The translations under genes and the position numbers were made by a program. The notes under the pieces were generated by a model. The model did no database searches. It was not told where the DNA came from and worked only from the letters and a program-made list of their open reading frames with translations. 64,000 nucleotides of DNA from Bacillus licheniformis DSM 13 = ATCC 14580 (GTDB lineage: Bacteria > Bacillota > Bacilli > Bacillales > Bacillaceae), in contig NC_006270.3 of the NCBI RefSeq assembly GCF_000011645.1, positions 739,001-803,000 on the forward strand, given 5' to 3'. The stretch's first letter is position 1. Each line of letters begins with the position of its first letter. Positions 33,523-43,726 of the stretch are shown here, piece after piece.

Positions 33523-34421
33523 CATTTGGAAAACGATAGCCGCGCCACGGCATCGTGCAAGTGAATCGATTCTTCGTTCCGGCATTCGATCTCAAAGGCG
33601 GAGATCCAGTCCATTTCGTATAAGTCGGCAGCTGTTAAGCGGAGGACGTCTTCTACAAATCTTGGATTCTCATAAGCCTGTTCAGTCACTCTCTTTTCAT
33701 CGGGTCTTTTTAAGACGGGATGGAGCTTTGCGCTTGCGTTCGTTTCCGCTGCGGCAAGAAGCTCGGCTTTGAAATCGTCCGGCATCTCCGCCTGTTCATT
33801 GATATGCGCGGTGATCTTGATTATGCCGCGCTGGTTATGGGCGCTGTATTCGCTGATTTCTTTTGAACAAGGGCAGAGCGTCGTCGCATGGGCGGTGATG
33901 CCGGCGGTTTGCGAAAAGCCTTTGTTTTCATGATAAGAGACTGTCATATGGATATCGGCATGCATCAGTCCGGACAATTTGGTTTCCGGGCTGATGCGTT
34001 CGAAATACCATGGAAAACTGACGGAGACGGATGCGCTTTCCTGTTCCATATTGCCGGCTAAATCCTTTGCAAAATCTTTCAGTGTATGGAAGTCAACCGT
34101 CCAGTTTGCTTCGTGATAGCGCTGCAGCTGTTCTGTCAGGCGGCTCATATTGATTCCTTTGCGGTCGCGCGCAAGGCTCGTCGTAAAGGAAAAAGCGCCG
34201 ATCGTCGTTTGTGTAAACGGCTTGAGCGAGGAAGCAATCAAAATCGGATGCGAAACGTTTGAGACACCGACATGGTCAATGTCAAAAAAATAGTCGTTCG
34301 GTGTATTTTGAATATCCTTCATCTGTTCTTTATCAGTCGGTTTTATTCCTTTCACGGCTTCGACAGATCCGAAGCGGCGGTGGCGTTCGGGTTTTGCGGG
34401 CAAATGCAGTTTGCGTTCCAT
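33519..34421 (-). CDS. folE2: Zinc-independent GTP cyclohydrolase FolE2 (type IB)
   Basis: 300 residues. Family features: DIDHVGVSNVSHPI near residue 46, ATTLCPCSKEIS (near 180) with the conserved metal-site Cys, and SAHNQRGIIKI. FolE2 makes dihydroneopterin triphosphate for folate with metals other than zinc, replacing zinc-dependent FolE when zinc is scarce. In B. subtilis (YciA) it is Zur-repressed. The minus-strand start is ATG 34421 behind AAAGGGG; the longer frame is rejected. A Zur-like palindrome lies 22 bp upstream (34443-34465). It is divergent from a flavoprotein gene that also has a Zur-like box. Confidence 0.92.
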   Translation of the reverse strand: MERKLHLPAKPERHRRFGSVEAVKGIKPTDKEQMKDIQNTPNDYFFDIDHVGVSNVSHPILIASSLKPFTQTTIGAFSFTTSLARDRKGINMSRLTEQLQRYHEANWTVDFHTLKDFAKDLAGNMEQESASVSVSFPWYFERISPETKLSGLMHADIHMTVSYHENKGFSQTAGITAHATTLCPCSKEISEYSAHNQRGIIKITAHINEQAEMPDDFKAELLAAAETNASAKLHPVLKRPDEKRVTEQAYENPRFVEDVLRLTAADLYEMDWISAFEIECRNEESIHLHDAVARLSFSKC

Positions 34422-34442
34422 TGATGAGACCCCTTTCTTCAG

Positions 34443-34465
34443 TAAATCGAAATAGTTCCTATTTA
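34443..34465 (-). promoter_or_regulatory. Zur-like operator of folE2
   Basis: TCGAAATAGTTCCTA inside 34443-34465 is an imperfect inverted repeat matching the B. subtilis Zur box (TCGTAATnATTACGA) at most of the symmetric positions. It lies just upstream of folE2, a known Zur target. Confidence 0.5.
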
Positions 34466-34519
34466 TTTTGAGGCAATGCTGTGATAAAATCAAGTGGTCA
34501 TGTCTAAAGCATGCAAATT

Positions 34520-34540
34520 AAATCGAAATGATTTCGTTTA
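34520..34540 (+). promoter_or_regulatory. Zur-like operator of the flavoprotein gene
   Basis: CGAAATGATTTCG (34524-34536) is a perfect palindrome around one central base, within AAATCGAAAT...TTCGTTTA. It resembles the Zur box and sits directly before the ribosome site of the flavoprotein gene. Confidence 0.6.
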
Positions 34541-34553
34541 GGGAGTGGTTGTT

Positions 34554-35666
34554 TTGCAGCATAGCGAAATCGTCATTGTTGGAGCGGGACCCGCAGGTAT
34601 TGGAATGGGGATCGTTCTGAAAAAACTCGGTTTTAAATCGTTTACGATTTTGGAAAAAGACCGTGCAGGAGCTTCATTCCGAAGCTGGTCTGAAGAAATG
34701 AAACTGATAACGCCGTCCTTTACCGGGCAGGGATTCGGGGCTTTGGATTTAAACGCTGTTGCTCCGGGAACATCCCCTGCCTTTACTTTTCAACGCGAGC
34801 ACTTGAGCGGACGGGAGTATGGAGATTATTTGGCGCTTTTGGCCGATCATTTTCAGCTTCCAATTCAAGAAGGCACATCGGTTCGCAGCGTTCATAAAGA
34901 CGACGGCGGTTTTTCAGTTGAAACAGATAAAGGCACTATGAAGGCCAAAGACGTTATTTGGGGAGCCGGTGAATTCCAATTCCCGAAATATTCGTTTCAT
35001 GGTGCAGAGATTGGCATCCACAACAGCAAGGTTGCCAGATGGAGCCAATTTGAAAAAGCCCATTATTACGTGGTAGGCGGCTATGAGAGCGCAATGGATG
35101 CGGCGGTACAACTGGCGTCCTATGGCAGCGATGTGACGGTTGTGATGCCGAATTCGCTCCGCGAAAACGCTGAAGCCGATCCGAGCAGGTCGCTTTCACC
35201 TTACACATGGGAGCGTCTAGAAGATGCGTATGAAAAAGGGAAGGTTCAGTTTTTGGAAAAAGCCGTTGTAGAGAAACTGGCGAAAAACGGACCAGCCTAT
35301 GATTTATATTTGTCAGACGGGAGGAAGATCCGTTCGGAAACACGGCCGATTATCGCGACAGGCTTTCATTCCGGCGCAAAACAAATCGAGCATTTGTTTG
35401 AATGGGGAGAGAACGGCAAGCCGCTTTTAACAAATGAAGACATGTCGACCGTGACGGACGGTCTTTATTTAATCGGGCCGAGCGTTCAGCATCAAAACGC
35501 GGTCTTTTGCTTCATTTATAAATTCAGGCAGCGATTCGCCGTCATCGCCGAGCATTTGTTGAAAAAACGAAGGTTTTCGATCGATGAAAAGGTGCTGACA
35601 GAATACAGGGAAAATCAAATGTTTCTCACAGATTTGAGCTGCTGTGAGGTGCAGTGTGAATGCTGA
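34554..35666 (+). CDS. FAD/NAD(P)-binding oxidoreductase in the zinc-response cluster
   Basis: 370 residues. FAD-binding GxGxxG motif IVGAGPAGIGMG is near residue 8. A second Rossmann motif VVGGYESAMDAAVQLA near 166 binds NAD(P)H. IIATGFHSG is near 267. The fold is that of flavin monooxygenase/CzcO-like and thioredoxin-reductase-like enzymes. The protein ends in a cysteine-rich tail, SCCEVQCEC, a possible zinc or metal-thiolate site. TTG 34554 is preferred, with GGGAG 8 nt upstream. A Zur-like box lies at 34520-34540, and the FeoB-like gene overlaps its stop by 7 nt, so the two form one operon. Substrate unknown; a role in zinc limitation is inferred from context. Confidence 0.78.
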   Translation: MQHSEIVIVGAGPAGIGMGIVLKKLGFKSFTILEKDRAGASFRSWSEEMKLITPSFTGQGFGALDLNAVAPGTSPAFTFQREHLSGREYGDYLALLADHFQLPIQEGTSVRSVHKDDGGFSVETDKGTMKAKDVIWGAGEFQFPKYSFHGAEIGIHNSKVARWSQFEKAHYYVVGGYESAMDAAVQLASYGSDVTVVMPNSLRENAEADPSRSLSPYTWERLEDAYEKGKVQFLEKAVVEKLAKNGPAYDLYLSDGRKIRSETRPIIATGFHSGAKQIEHLFEWGENGKPLLTNEDMSTVTDGLYLIGPSVQHQNAVFCFIYKFRQRFAVIAEHLLKKRRFSIDEKVLTEYRENQMFLTDLSCCEVQCEC

Positions 35667-37332
35667 AAGAACCAACGCGGCGGCAGCGCATGCTCTTCAT
35701 CGGACTCGAATCGGTCGGAAAAACAACGCTTTTTTCAGCGATCACTGATCAGAGGGCAGGCGAAGCAGCAAATGTGAAAGGATCGACGATATTTGCGGCT
35801 GAACGGGAGATCAAAAGCCTTCCGGGCTGGCAAGCCATTGATACACCGGGCATTCGGGAGGATGGCAGCGTGTCGAAACGAGCGCTGAAAAAAGAGATTG
35901 AAAAGGCCGATGAGGTGGTTGCCGTCTTGCGCGGCACCCATTTTTCTGAAGAGCTGAACGCGGTCTTGGAGCTGATTCCGCCGGAAGCCCGGCGCGTCTG
36001 CTTTATCGTTACGTTTCAGGATAAAATGACGGACGCCATGCGCCGGAAGCTTTCTGAGCAAGTGGCCAAGCACAGTCTCCCGGTCCTGCTGGTTGATACG
36101 AGAACCGTGACAGACGATAAAAAAGAGCGGATCATCGCTTTTTTAAGAAAAGAGGCTGAATTTCATCCGCTCAAACGGAGGCGGATGAAACAGATTGAAC
36201 TTGAAAGTGTGGCTGTTCAGCAGTCTGTGTTTCATCGTCCCGTAGCGGGGCCTGTAGTGAGCGCTGCACTTTTATGTTTGTTGTTTATGGCGCCGATCGT
36301 ATTGGCTTATCATACATCAGAGTGGGTGCAGCAATCTGCGGACAAATGGGCGGTTGTCCGCTCCAAAATGCGGTCGGGGGCTTGCCGTCATGGCTGGGCG
36401 CGGCATTGGCGGGGAACTATGGCCTGTTATCCCTTGGCATTTACTCGTTTGTTTGGGCGTTTCCTGTCGTTTTGTTTATGTCTATAGCGAATGCGGCAGC
36501 GGATGATTCGGGTTTAAAGGACCGGATCGTCGATTCATTGGACCCGCTGATGCGGAAGATCGGTCTGAACGGCCGTGATTTAGTTCCGCTTTTGACCGGA
36601 TTTGGCTGCAATGTCGTGGCCGTTCAGCAGACGCGGTCATGCAGCATGTGTACGAGAAAGCGCTGTGTATCGTTTATTTCTTTCGGATCAGCGTGCAGCT
36701 ACCAAATCGGTGCGACGCTGTCGATTTTTCATGCTGCGGGAAGGGAGTGGCTGTTTATTCCTTACCTCGCTGTTCTTGTTGCCGCAGCGGCCGTTCATAA
36801 CCGGATATGGTATCGCATCGATCAGAAATGGGCCGCTTACTTCGAGCGACGGCAAACGTTTTTGCAGAAGCCGTCCTGGAAAGGGATCGTCTTTCGAGTA
36901 AAAGAAGTGCTTCAGCAATTTATCTTTCAGGCGATGCCGATCTTTCTCATCATTTGCCTGGCGGCGACCGTATTGAATGAACTCGGTGTCATCCGTCTTG
37001 TGACATTGCTTGTCTCGCCTGTTTTAAGCCTGTTCGGCGCTCCAGAAGATGCGGCGCCTGGCCTTGTTTTTTCCCTGATCAGGAAAGACGGCATTCTCTT
37101 GTTCAATGAAGGGAATGGAGCGCTTCTTGACATGCTGCCGGGAGCAACGCTCTTTCTGCTCATTTACTTGGCATCAACCTTTACTCCATGCATGGTGACG
37201 GTTTGGACAATTGCCAAGGAACTGGGGATGAAAACGGCGGCAGCCATTATGGGAAAACAGATGGCCACTTCAGTCGTTTCGGTTTTGAGCATCATGATCA
37301 TCTGGAAGCTGACGCTTTGCATTTTTAAATAA
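35660..37332 (+). pseudogene. FeoB-like GTPase-permease, frameshifted
   Basis: The first frame (35660 to about 36357) gives a G domain with P-loop GLESVGKTTLFS (near residue 14) and G3 region DTPGIRE, then the first membrane segment. The second frame (about 36358-37332) gives the rest of a FeoB-like channel: two gate/nucleoside-recognition regions (GFGCNVVAVQQTRSC, then SCSYQIGATLS; CMVTVWTIAKELG at the end) and about eight membrane segments. Joining the frames by restoring one base at 36356-36358 makes a continuous protein (WAVV then PLQNAVGGLPSWLG) of about 557 residues. The CSMCTRKRC segment is unusual for FeoB. Operon context with Zur-like operators suggests a divalent-metal importer, perhaps for zinc. 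The frameshift may be real, a sequencing error or programmed. Confidence 0.75.
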
Positions 37333-37352
37333 AGTGTGGTGAAATAAAATAT

Positions 37353-37373
37353 AAATCGTAATAATTACGATTT
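37353..37373 (+). promoter_or_regulatory. Perfect Zur box upstream of zagA
   Basis: TCGTAATAATTACGA (37356-37370) with AAA/TTT extensions is a perfect 10-1-10 palindrome identical in form to the B. subtilis Zur consensus. It lies 25 bp before the zagA start. Confidence 0.92.
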
Positions 37374-37397
37374 GATAAGAGGAAGGAGAATGAAAAA

Positions 37398-38597
37398 ATG
37401 AGTAAAAAGATTCCTGTGACAGTATTAAGCGGATACCTGGGGGCGGGTAAAACGACGCTGCTGAATCACATATTGCAAAACCGCCAAGGGCTGAAAGTCG
37501 CCGTTATTGTTAATGACATGAGCGAAGTCAACATTGATGCAGGGCTTGTCAAGCAAGGCGGCCTGTCGAGGACGGATGAAAAGCTGGTCGAAATGTCAAA
37601 CGGCTGCATTTGCTGCACACTCAGAGAGGATTTGCTGGTTGAAGTCGAAAAGCTGGCGAAGCAGGGAAATATTGATTATATCGTGATCGAATCGACCGGT
37701 ATCAGCGAACCGATCCCGGTCGCTCAGACGTTCTCTTACATCGACGAAGAATTGGGTATTGATTTGACCCGGTTCTGCCGCTTGGACACAATGGTGACGG
37801 TTGTCGACGCCAATCGTTTTTGGCACGATTTTCAGTCGGGGGACAGCCTGCTGGACCGGAAAGAGGCTGTCGGCGAAGAGGATGAACGCGACATCGCCGA
37901 TCTGCTCATCGATCAAATCGAGTTCTGCGATGTGCTGATTTTGAATAAATGCGACCTTGTCTCCGAGGAAGATCTGCAAAAGCTTGAGAAAGTGCTGAAA
38001 ACTTTGCAGCCTAAAGCAAACATCATCAGAGCGGTCAAAGGAGAGGTCGATCCGAAGGCCGTCTTAAACACCGGTCTCTTCAATTTTGACGAAGCGAGCG
38101 GTTCAGCAGGCTGGATCAGGGAATTAAACCAAGGACACCACCAGCATACGCCTGAGACTGAAGAATACGGAATATCTTCGTTTGTATACGAAGCGCGCCG
38201 TCCTTTTCATACAGAGCGGTTTTATAACTGGATTCATTCGCTGCCGGAAAACGTCGTCAGGGCGAAAGGAATAGCCTGGTGTGCGACGCGCAACACCCTT
38301 GCCCTTTTGATGTCGCAGGCGGGTCCTTCCGTGTCGCTGGAACCGATCTCTTATTGGGTGGCCGCACTGTCCAAACCGGAACAGGAACAAATTCTCAGAC
38401 AGAACCCTGAGCTTTTAAAAGAATGGAATGAAGAATTCGGAGACCGCCATACAAAGCTCGTCTTTATCGGATTGGATCTGTCGCCGTCTGAAATTACCGC
38501 AGAAGCGGATCGATGCCTTTTAACAGATTCGGAGATGGCGGCCGACTGGTCGCTTTTATCTGACCCGTTCGATTGGCAGATTGAAAGAGCTAGATAA
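37398..38597 (+). CDS. zagA: COG0523 GTP-dependent zinc metallochaperone ZagA (YciC)
   Basis: 399 residues. Walker A GYLGAGKTTLLN (near residue 12), the zinc-binding GCICC (CxCC motif, near residue 72) before TLRED, the Walker B/ESTGISEP region near 97, NKCD guanine motif near 189, and a C-terminal CobW_C domain. B. subtilis ZagA is induced by zinc limitation through Zur and delivers zinc to FolE and other clients. The start has AGGAAGGAG upstream and a perfect Zur box at 37353-37373. Together with folE2 it recreates the yciA/yciC pairing, here with a flavoprotein and permease between. Confidence 0.94.
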   Translation: MSKKIPVTVLSGYLGAGKTTLLNHILQNRQGLKVAVIVNDMSEVNIDAGLVKQGGLSRTDEKLVEMSNGCICCTLREDLLVEVEKLAKQGNIDYIVIESTGISEPIPVAQTFSYIDEELGIDLTRFCRLDTMVTVVDANRFWHDFQSGDSLLDRKEAVGEEDERDIADLLIDQIEFCDVLILNKCDLVSEEDLQKLEKVLKTLQPKANIIRAVKGEVDPKAVLNTGLFNFDEASGSAGWIRELNQGHHQHTPETEEYGISSFVYEARRPFHTERFYNWIHSLPENVVRAKGIAWCATRNTLALLMSQAGPSVSLEPISYWVAALSKPEQEQILRQNPELLKEWNEEFGDRHTKLVFIGLDLSPSEITAEADRCLLTDSEMAADWSLLSDPFDWQIERAR

Positions 38598-38602
38598 TTC
38601 TA

Positions 38603-38640
38603 AAAAAAGACAAAAGAGAGACATCTCTTTTGTCTTTTTT
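38603..38640. terminator. Strong terminator between zagA and the bio operon
   Basis: A long stem AAAAAGACAAAAGAGA / TCTCTTTTGTCTTTTT with a 4-nt loop and T-run. Confidence 0.88.
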
Positions 38641-38672
38641 ATTTCCAACAAACCGGTGTTTTGGACGCGATG

Positions 38673-38701
38673 TTGACATATCAGGAAAGGAATACTAATA
38701 T
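38673..38701 (+). promoter_or_regulatory. Promoter of the biotin operon
   Basis: TTGACA (38673-38678), 17-bp spacer, TAATAT (38696-38701), immediately upstream of the BirA operator. Confidence 0.8.
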
Positions 38702-38710
38702 TTTATTGTA

Positions 38711-38741
38711 ATGTTAACTCTAATTAATAATAGGTTAACAT
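38711..38741 (+). promoter_or_regulatory. BirA biotin operator
   Basis: ATGTTAAC (38711-38718) and GTTAACAT (38734-38741) are perfect inverted arms with a 15-bp spacer, as in B. subtilis bio operators bound by holo-BirA dimers. It covers the start-site region of the bioW promoter. Confidence 0.9.
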
Positions 38742-38765
38742 ATGAACGAGAAGGGGGATGAAAGC

Positions 38766-39551
38766 ATGAAGGGGGAAGCGTATTACAGTGTGAGAATGAG
38801 AGCCTCCGAGAACGGTCCCCATGAAGAGGGGGGAAAACACATATCCGGAGGAGAGCGGCTTGTGCCTTTCATCGGTTTAAATGATGCCGTCAGCGATTTA
38901 TTGGAAAAAGGTATGTCTCATTCGCGGGGCAGGCCGGACTTTATGCAAATTCAGTTCGATCTTGTAAACGAACCGATAAAGCTTGTTCAACCTTTGCGCA
39001 TTGAAACGAATGAAACGGTATCAGCGGAAGAAGGACAAGCGCTCGCCCGTGAGCTGATCAGCCGCGCCGGCGTGCCGGAAAGCGCGGTTGAAAAAGCGTT
39101 TCAAGGCATTGCCGAATACTGGGGCGTGAGGGGCGCCGTTTTGTTTGATATTCATTCCGGCCGGCGGATTGACGGAAGAAAAGAAAAAGGAGTGCGCGTC
39201 TCGCGGCTCGATTGGCCGGAAGCCGATTTTCAAAGGTGGGCCGCTTTGTGCGGGGTGCCGCCAAATCCACGGTTGAAAGAGGCGCTTGCCATCGCCTCAA
39301 AGGTATGTGAGCACCCGGCCGTCATCGCCGAATTATGCTGGTCGGATGACCCTGATTACATAACGGGCTATGTTGCGGCTAAAAAGCTGGGTTATCAGCG
39401 GATGACAAAGATGAAAGAGCATGGGGACGAAAGCGGCTGCCGGATTTTTTTTGTTGATGGATCAGCAGATGTAAAAAGCTGCATAGACGATTTGGAAAAA
39501 CAGCCTGTATTCATTGGTCAGGAGGTAAATCATGAATCAATCATTCGTTGA
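38766..39551 (+). CDS. bioW: 6-carboxyhexanoate-CoA ligase (pimeloyl-CoA synthetase) BioW
   Basis: 261 residues, close to B. subtilis BioW (259). It activates pimelate to pimeloyl-CoA with ATP, the first biotin step. Conserved stretches: YSVRMRAS, GGKHISGGERL, HSRGRPDFMQIQ near 55, RGAVLFD, KGVRVSRLDWPEADFQ (near 145), and CWSDDPDYITGYVA (near 195). ATG 38766 is chosen because GAAGGGGG lies 8 nt upstream; the earlier ATG at 38742 overlaps the operator arm and lacks a ribosome site. The last 20 nt overlap bioA. It is repressed by BirA at the operator just upstream. Confidence 0.94.
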   Translation: MKGEAYYSVRMRASENGPHEEGGKHISGGERLVPFIGLNDAVSDLLEKGMSHSRGRPDFMQIQFDLVNEPIKLVQPLRIETNETVSAEEGQALARELISRAGVPESAVEKAFQGIAEYWGVRGAVLFDIHSGRRIDGRKEKGVRVSRLDWPEADFQRWAALCGVPPNPRLKEALAIASKVCEHPAVIAELCWSDDPDYITGYVAAKKLGYQRMTKMKEHGDESGCRIFFVDGSADVKSCIDDLEKQPVFIGQEVNHESIIR

Positions 39552-40867
39552 GAAAAGCAAACAATATCTTTGGCTGCCTTTTACCCAAATGAAAGACTAT
39601 GACGAAAACCCGCTGATCATCGAAAGCGGGCAGGGAATCAAGCTGAAAGATATCGACGGGAGGGTGTACTACGACGGATTTTCTTCAGTATGGCTCAATG
39701 TCCATGGCCATCGCAAGAAGGAACTGGATGAGGCCATCAAAAAACAGCTCGGCAAAATCGCTCATTCGACATTGCTGGGAATGACAAATGTTCCGGCGAC
39801 AGAACTTGCCGAGGTGTTAATCAAGATCACGCCGGAAAATCTGACGCGTGTTTTTTATTCGGACAGCGGCGCCACAGCAATGGAAATCGCGCTGAAGATG
39901 GCCTTTCAATATTGGAAAAACATCGGCAAGCCGGAGAAACAAAAATTCATTTCGATGAAAAACGGCTATCACGGCGATACGATCGGCGCTGTCAGCGTCG
40001 GTGCAATCGAGCTCTTCCACCATGTATACGGGCCGCTTATGTTTGAAAGCTTTAAGGTGAACGTTCCATACGTATACCGCTCGAAAAGCGGCAACCCGGA
40101 CGAGTGCCGCGATGAATGTCTCGCAGAACTCGAACGGCTCCTGAGCGAGCGGCACGATGAGATCGCCGCGCTGTCGGTCGAATCGATGGTTCAAGGGGCA
40201 TCAGGGATGATCGTGATGCCTGAAGGATATTTGGCAGGCGTCCGGGAGCTCTGCACGAAATATGACGTTTTAATGATTGTCGATGAAGTGGCGACAGGGT
40301 TCGGCCGAACCGGGAAAATGTTTGCCTGTGAGCATGAACGTGTTCAACCTGACTTGATGGCGGCTGGAAAGGCCATTACCGGAGGCTATTTGCCGATCGC
40401 CGTAACGTTTGCGACAGAGGAAATTTATGAGGCGTTCTATGATGACTACAACAAACTCAAAACGTTTTTCCACGGCCACTCATACACGGGGAACCAGCTT
40501 GGTTGTGCCGTTGCGCTGGAAAATTTGCGCCTGTTCGAATCGGAAAAAATCGTCGCTCAAGTTGCGGAAAAGTCGAAAATACTGGAATCGCTCTTTCATG
40601 ATCTGGCAGCGCTCCCTCATGTCGGCGACATCCGCCAGCTCGGTTTTATGAGCGGGATCGAGCTCGTTCAGTCGAAGGAAACGAGGCAGCCTTATCCGCC
40701 CGAAGAGCGAATCGGATACCGGGTGTCTTTGAAAATGAGAGAGCTTGGCATGCTGACGAGGCCGCTCGGGGATGTTGTCGCATTTCTTCCTCCGCTCGCC
40801 AGCACCGCCGATGACCTGCGCGCCATGGTGTCGATTATGAAAGAAGCGATTCAAGAGGTTACAGGCC

Positions 40868-40878
<11 letters not shown>
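39532..40878 (+). CDS. bioA: Adenosylmethionine/lysine-8-amino-7-oxononanoate aminotransferase BioA
   Basis: 448 residues of a class III PLP aminotransferase. The PLP lysine lies in MAAGKAITGGYLP (near residue 280), the cofactor Asp in LMIVDEVATGFGRTG (near 247), and SGATAMEIALKMA near 109 begins the cofactor pocket. It converts KAPA to DAPA; the B. subtilis enzyme uses lysine as amino donor, and the same is likely here. Strong ribosome site CAGGAGGT inside the end of bioW gives translational coupling, and the 3' end overlaps bioF. Confidence 0.95.
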
Positions 40879-42003
<1,125 letters not shown>

Positions 42004-42007
<4 letters not shown>

Positions 42008-42711
42008 AGGGTTTTTTTGTAACGGGAACAGATACGGGAGTCGGGAAGACGTTTATCGCTTGCGGTCTTGCCGCTTTACTGAAAGAGCAGCATGTAGATG
42101 TCGGCGTGTTTAAGCCGTTTTTGAGCGGCGAGCTCGCTAGCGATCCGCAGAGTGATACAGCTCTTTTAAAGAACATGTCTGAAACGCCTCTTACTGATGA
42201 AGAGGTTACGCCTTTTATTTTTAAAGAGCCGCTTGCACCATACACAGCTGCGAAGCTCGAAGGGAGGACAGTCGGGCTGGAAGATGCCGTGAACCATTGG
42301 AAAAAGATAAAGGATCGGCACGAGTGCTTCATCGTTGAAGGGGCAGGCGGAATTGCTGTGCCGCTCGGGGAGGATTATTTCGTCAGCGACTTGATCAAAG
42401 CGCTCGATTTGCCGGCCGTCATTGTGGCGCGTCCCAATCTCGGAACGATCAACCATACGTATTTAACCGCCCAATACGCAAAACAAATGGGGATACGCGT
42501 GATCGGCATCGTGATCAACGGCATCAGCAGCCGGCCGGGACTTGACGAACAGACGAATCCGGACATGATTGAAAGATTTTGCGGTGTGCCGCTCCTCGGC
42601 GTTACACCGAAGCTTGAAGACGCTTCACCAACACAAATTCACCACATGATCAAGGATCATGTCGATGTTTCCTTGATTATGAATCAAATGCAAATGGGGG
42701 CAGAAAAATGA
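42004..42711 (+). CDS. bioD: Dethiobiotin synthetase BioD
   Basis: 235 residues. P-loop GTDTGVGKTF (residues 7-16) near the N-terminus, the switch region VEGAGGIAVPLGEDY near 117, and the nucleotide-base motif around VINGISS. It carboxylates DAPA with ATP and CO2 to dethiobiotin. ATG 42004 overlaps the bioF stop and the gene end overlaps the bioB ATG, both by 4 nt. Confidence 0.95.
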
Positions 42712-43709
42712 ATCAGTGGATGGAACTTGCAGAACGTGTGCTGGATGGCGGGGAAGTAACTGAAAAAGAGGCGCTTTCCATCTTGGAATGCCCGGATGAC
42801 GACGTTCTTCTGCTTATGCATGCCGCTTTTCAAATCAGAAAACGCTACTACGGAAAAAAAGTAAAGCTCAATATGATTATGAATGCAAAATCCGGCCTTT
42901 GTCCGGAAAACTGCGGCTACTGCTCGCAGTCTTCGATATCAAAAGCGCCGATCGACAGCTACCGGATGGTCGACAAAACGACCTTGCTTGAAGGCGCAAA
43001 GCGTGCGCACGATTTAAATATCGGAACATACTGCATCGTGGCGAGCGGCAGAGGACCGTCCAACAGAGAAGTCGATCAAGTGGTCGACGCCGTTAAAGAA
43101 ATCAAAGAAACGTACGGTTTAAAAATCTGCGCATGCCTCGGACTGCTAAAGCCCGGGCAAGCCGAGCGGCTGAAGGAAGCCGGAGTAGACCGGTACAATC
43201 ACAACATCAATACATCAAAAACCAACCATTCAAATATTACAACGTCCCACACGTATGATGACAGGGTGAACACTGTGGAAACAGCCAAAAAATCCGGGAT
43301 GTCCCCATGTTCGGGCGTCATCGTCGGGATGAAAGAGACGAAGCAGGATGTCGTTGATATGGCGAAAAGCTTAAAGGCGCTGGATGCCGACTCGATTCCA
43401 GTTAATTTTTTGCATGCGATCGACGGGACTCCGCTGGAAGGGGTCAATGAATTGAATCCGCTTTATTGTTTAAAGGTTTTAGCTTTGTTCCGCTTTATCA
43501 ACCCGACAAAGGAAATCCGCATTTCAGGGGGGCGCGAAGTCAACCTCCGCTCCTTGCAGCCGTTGGGGCTGTATGCCGCCAATTCAATCTTCGTCGGAGA
43601 CTATTTAACGACGGCAGGACAGAATGAAACAGAGGACCATAAGATGCTTCATGATTTAGGGTTCGAAGTCGAATCGGTCGAAGAAATGAAAGCCAGTTTA
43701 CAGCGGTAG
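42708..43709 (+). CDS. bioB: Biotin synthase BioB
   Basis: 333 residues of a radical SAM enzyme. The [4Fe-4S] cysteines are in LCPENCGYCSQSS (CxxxCxxC, near residue 64). The auxiliary [2Fe-2S] ligands follow in YCIVASGR and CACLGLL, with the Arg of EIRISGGREVNLR near 264. It inserts sulfur into dethiobiotin to form biotin. The ATG overlaps bioD by 4 nt; bioI follows after 17 bp. Confidence 0.96.
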   Translation: MNQWMELAERVLDGGEVTEKEALSILECPDDDVLLLMHAAFQIRKRYYGKKVKLNMIMNAKSGLCPENCGYCSQSSISKAPIDSYRMVDKTTLLEGAKRAHDLNIGTYCIVASGRGPSNREVDQVVDAVKEIKETYGLKICACLGLLKPGQAERLKEAGVDRYNHNINTSKTNHSNITTSHTYDDRVNTVETAKKSGMSPCSGVIVGMKETKQDVVDMAKSLKALDADSIPVNFLHAIDGTPLEGVNELNPLYCLKVLALFRFINPTKEIRISGGREVNLRSLQPLGLYAANSIFVGDYLTTAGQNETEDHKMLHDLGFEVESVEEMKASLQR

Positions 43710-43726
43710 CACGGGGGAGATATAAC

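Noticed and set aside
34422..34493. N-terminal extension of folE2 by 24 codons
   Set aside because: The extension covers the Zur-like operator and lacks a ribosome site; MERKLHLPAKPERH is the usual family start.
36274..37332. Independent permease gene starting at an internal ATG
   Set aside because: No ribosome site, and the start falls inside the first membrane segment read in the other frame. It is the second half of the frameshifted FeoB-like gene.
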